From contig CAVQYE010000012.1 of assembly GCA_963718065.1 (NCBI GenBank), positions 1 to 64,000 of the forward strand: a stretch of DNA of 64,000 bases, in the 5' to 3' direction. Of the stretch, positions 63,948-64,000 are shown piece by piece; within the stretch, counting starts at the first letter, position 1, and the number at the start of each line of letters is the position of its first letter. The notes under the pieces were generated by a model. The model was not told where the DNA came from and ran no database searches. It saw nothing but the letters and a program-made list of their open reading frames with translations. The position numbers and the translations under genes were made by a program. Origin of the DNA: CAVPGP01 sp963718065. Its GTDB lineage: Bacteria; Actinomycetota; Thermoleophilia; Gaiellales; Gaiellaceae.

Positions 63948-64000
63948 GCAGCGGGAGGCCAAGCGCCTCCTCGACGCGGCGATCGCGGAAGGGCCGGCGC
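63925..64000 (+). CDS. holB: DNA polymerase III delta' subunit, N-terminal fragment cut by the window edge
   Basis: From GTG 63925: VGTWDFPEQREAKRLLDAAI AEGPA in outline, continuing past the window. The pattern 'LLxxAIAEGP(xHAYLFxGPxGxGK)' is how actinobacterial HolB proteins open, and the position directly after tmk supports it. Only 25 codons are visible, before the P-loop. Confidence 0.65.
   Translation, partial: MGTWDFPEQREAKRLLDAAIAEGPA

Overview
The window is high-GC DNA (about 70 % by eye) with many GTG starts and dense codirectional genes. Thirteen adjacent gene pairs share a four-base stop/start overlap (GTGA, ATGA or TTGA). Gene content points to a soil-type actinobacterium, most likely class Thermoleophilia (Gaiellales/Solirubrobacterales). 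The clues are a Gram-positive type IV pilus set, F420-type LLM oxidoreductase, HelD-like helicase, class II ribonucleotide reductase, PIG-V mannosyltransferase, LytR_C protein and Ig-like secreted proteins with WSG/YAYQW repeats. This placement is inference; there is no rRNA here to test it.

Layout. 0-8 kb: coiled-coil protein, NAD formate dehydrogenase, berberine-bridge-type FAD oxidase, then small enzymes (DCC thiol oxidoreductase, GNAT, two VOC proteins, cupin, DUF2007, an orphan alpha/alpha toroid). 8-10.2 kb: RtcB RNA ligase, a 0.5 kb non-coding stretch full of CATG-centred palindromes, and tRNA-Tyr. 10.2-18.3 kb: geranylgeranyl-reductase-like flavoprotein, then a type IV pilus/competence cluster (PilT, wall hydrolase, PASTA-like protein, prepilin, PilD, PilB). 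18.3-31.7 kb: phosphatase, LLM enzyme, MacB-type ABC exporter, enolase-superfamily enzyme, PAP2 membrane protein, paired lipoproteins, an MFS-cNMP fusion behind a decarboxylase remnant, and secreted and acetyltransferase proteins. 31.7-42.1 kb: HelD-like helicase, secreted glycosidase-like protein, PQQ-type sugar dehydrogenase coupled to a second BBE oxidase, PAS histidine kinase, soluble transhydrogenase, APC permease. 42.2-50.2 kb: aldo/keto reductase, Ig-like secreted protein, and a complete sugar-uptake locus: lacI and a ROK sugar kinase diverge from an ABC operon (binding protein, permease, ATPase, aldo/keto reductase) across an intergenic region with two matching operator dyads. 50.2-55 kb: hydrolase and holin-like protein, then a lower-GC accessory patch (small basic protein, zincin, DUF5678-like protein, retropepsin, PD-(D/E)xK-like protein). 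55-64 kb: NrdJ, a secreted/anchored protein, O-antigen-ligase-like and PIG-V glycan enzymes, LytR_C, NAD-epimerase, then tmk and the start of holB.

Many genes carry single-base frameshifts, mostly at doubled bases. Where several breaks interrupt a gene I typed it 'pseudogene'; single breaks are kept as CDS with the break noted. The pattern looks more like indel errors in the assembly than biological decay, but raw reads would be needed to decide. The most interesting unexplained items are: the CATG-palindrome array beside rtcB and tRNA-Tyr; a 15-base repeat (TAGGAGGGATTGGCG) found three times exactly at gene ends; the low-GC patch with a possible nuclease; and an N-terminal decarboxylase stub coupled to an MFS-cyclic-nucleotide-domain fusion.
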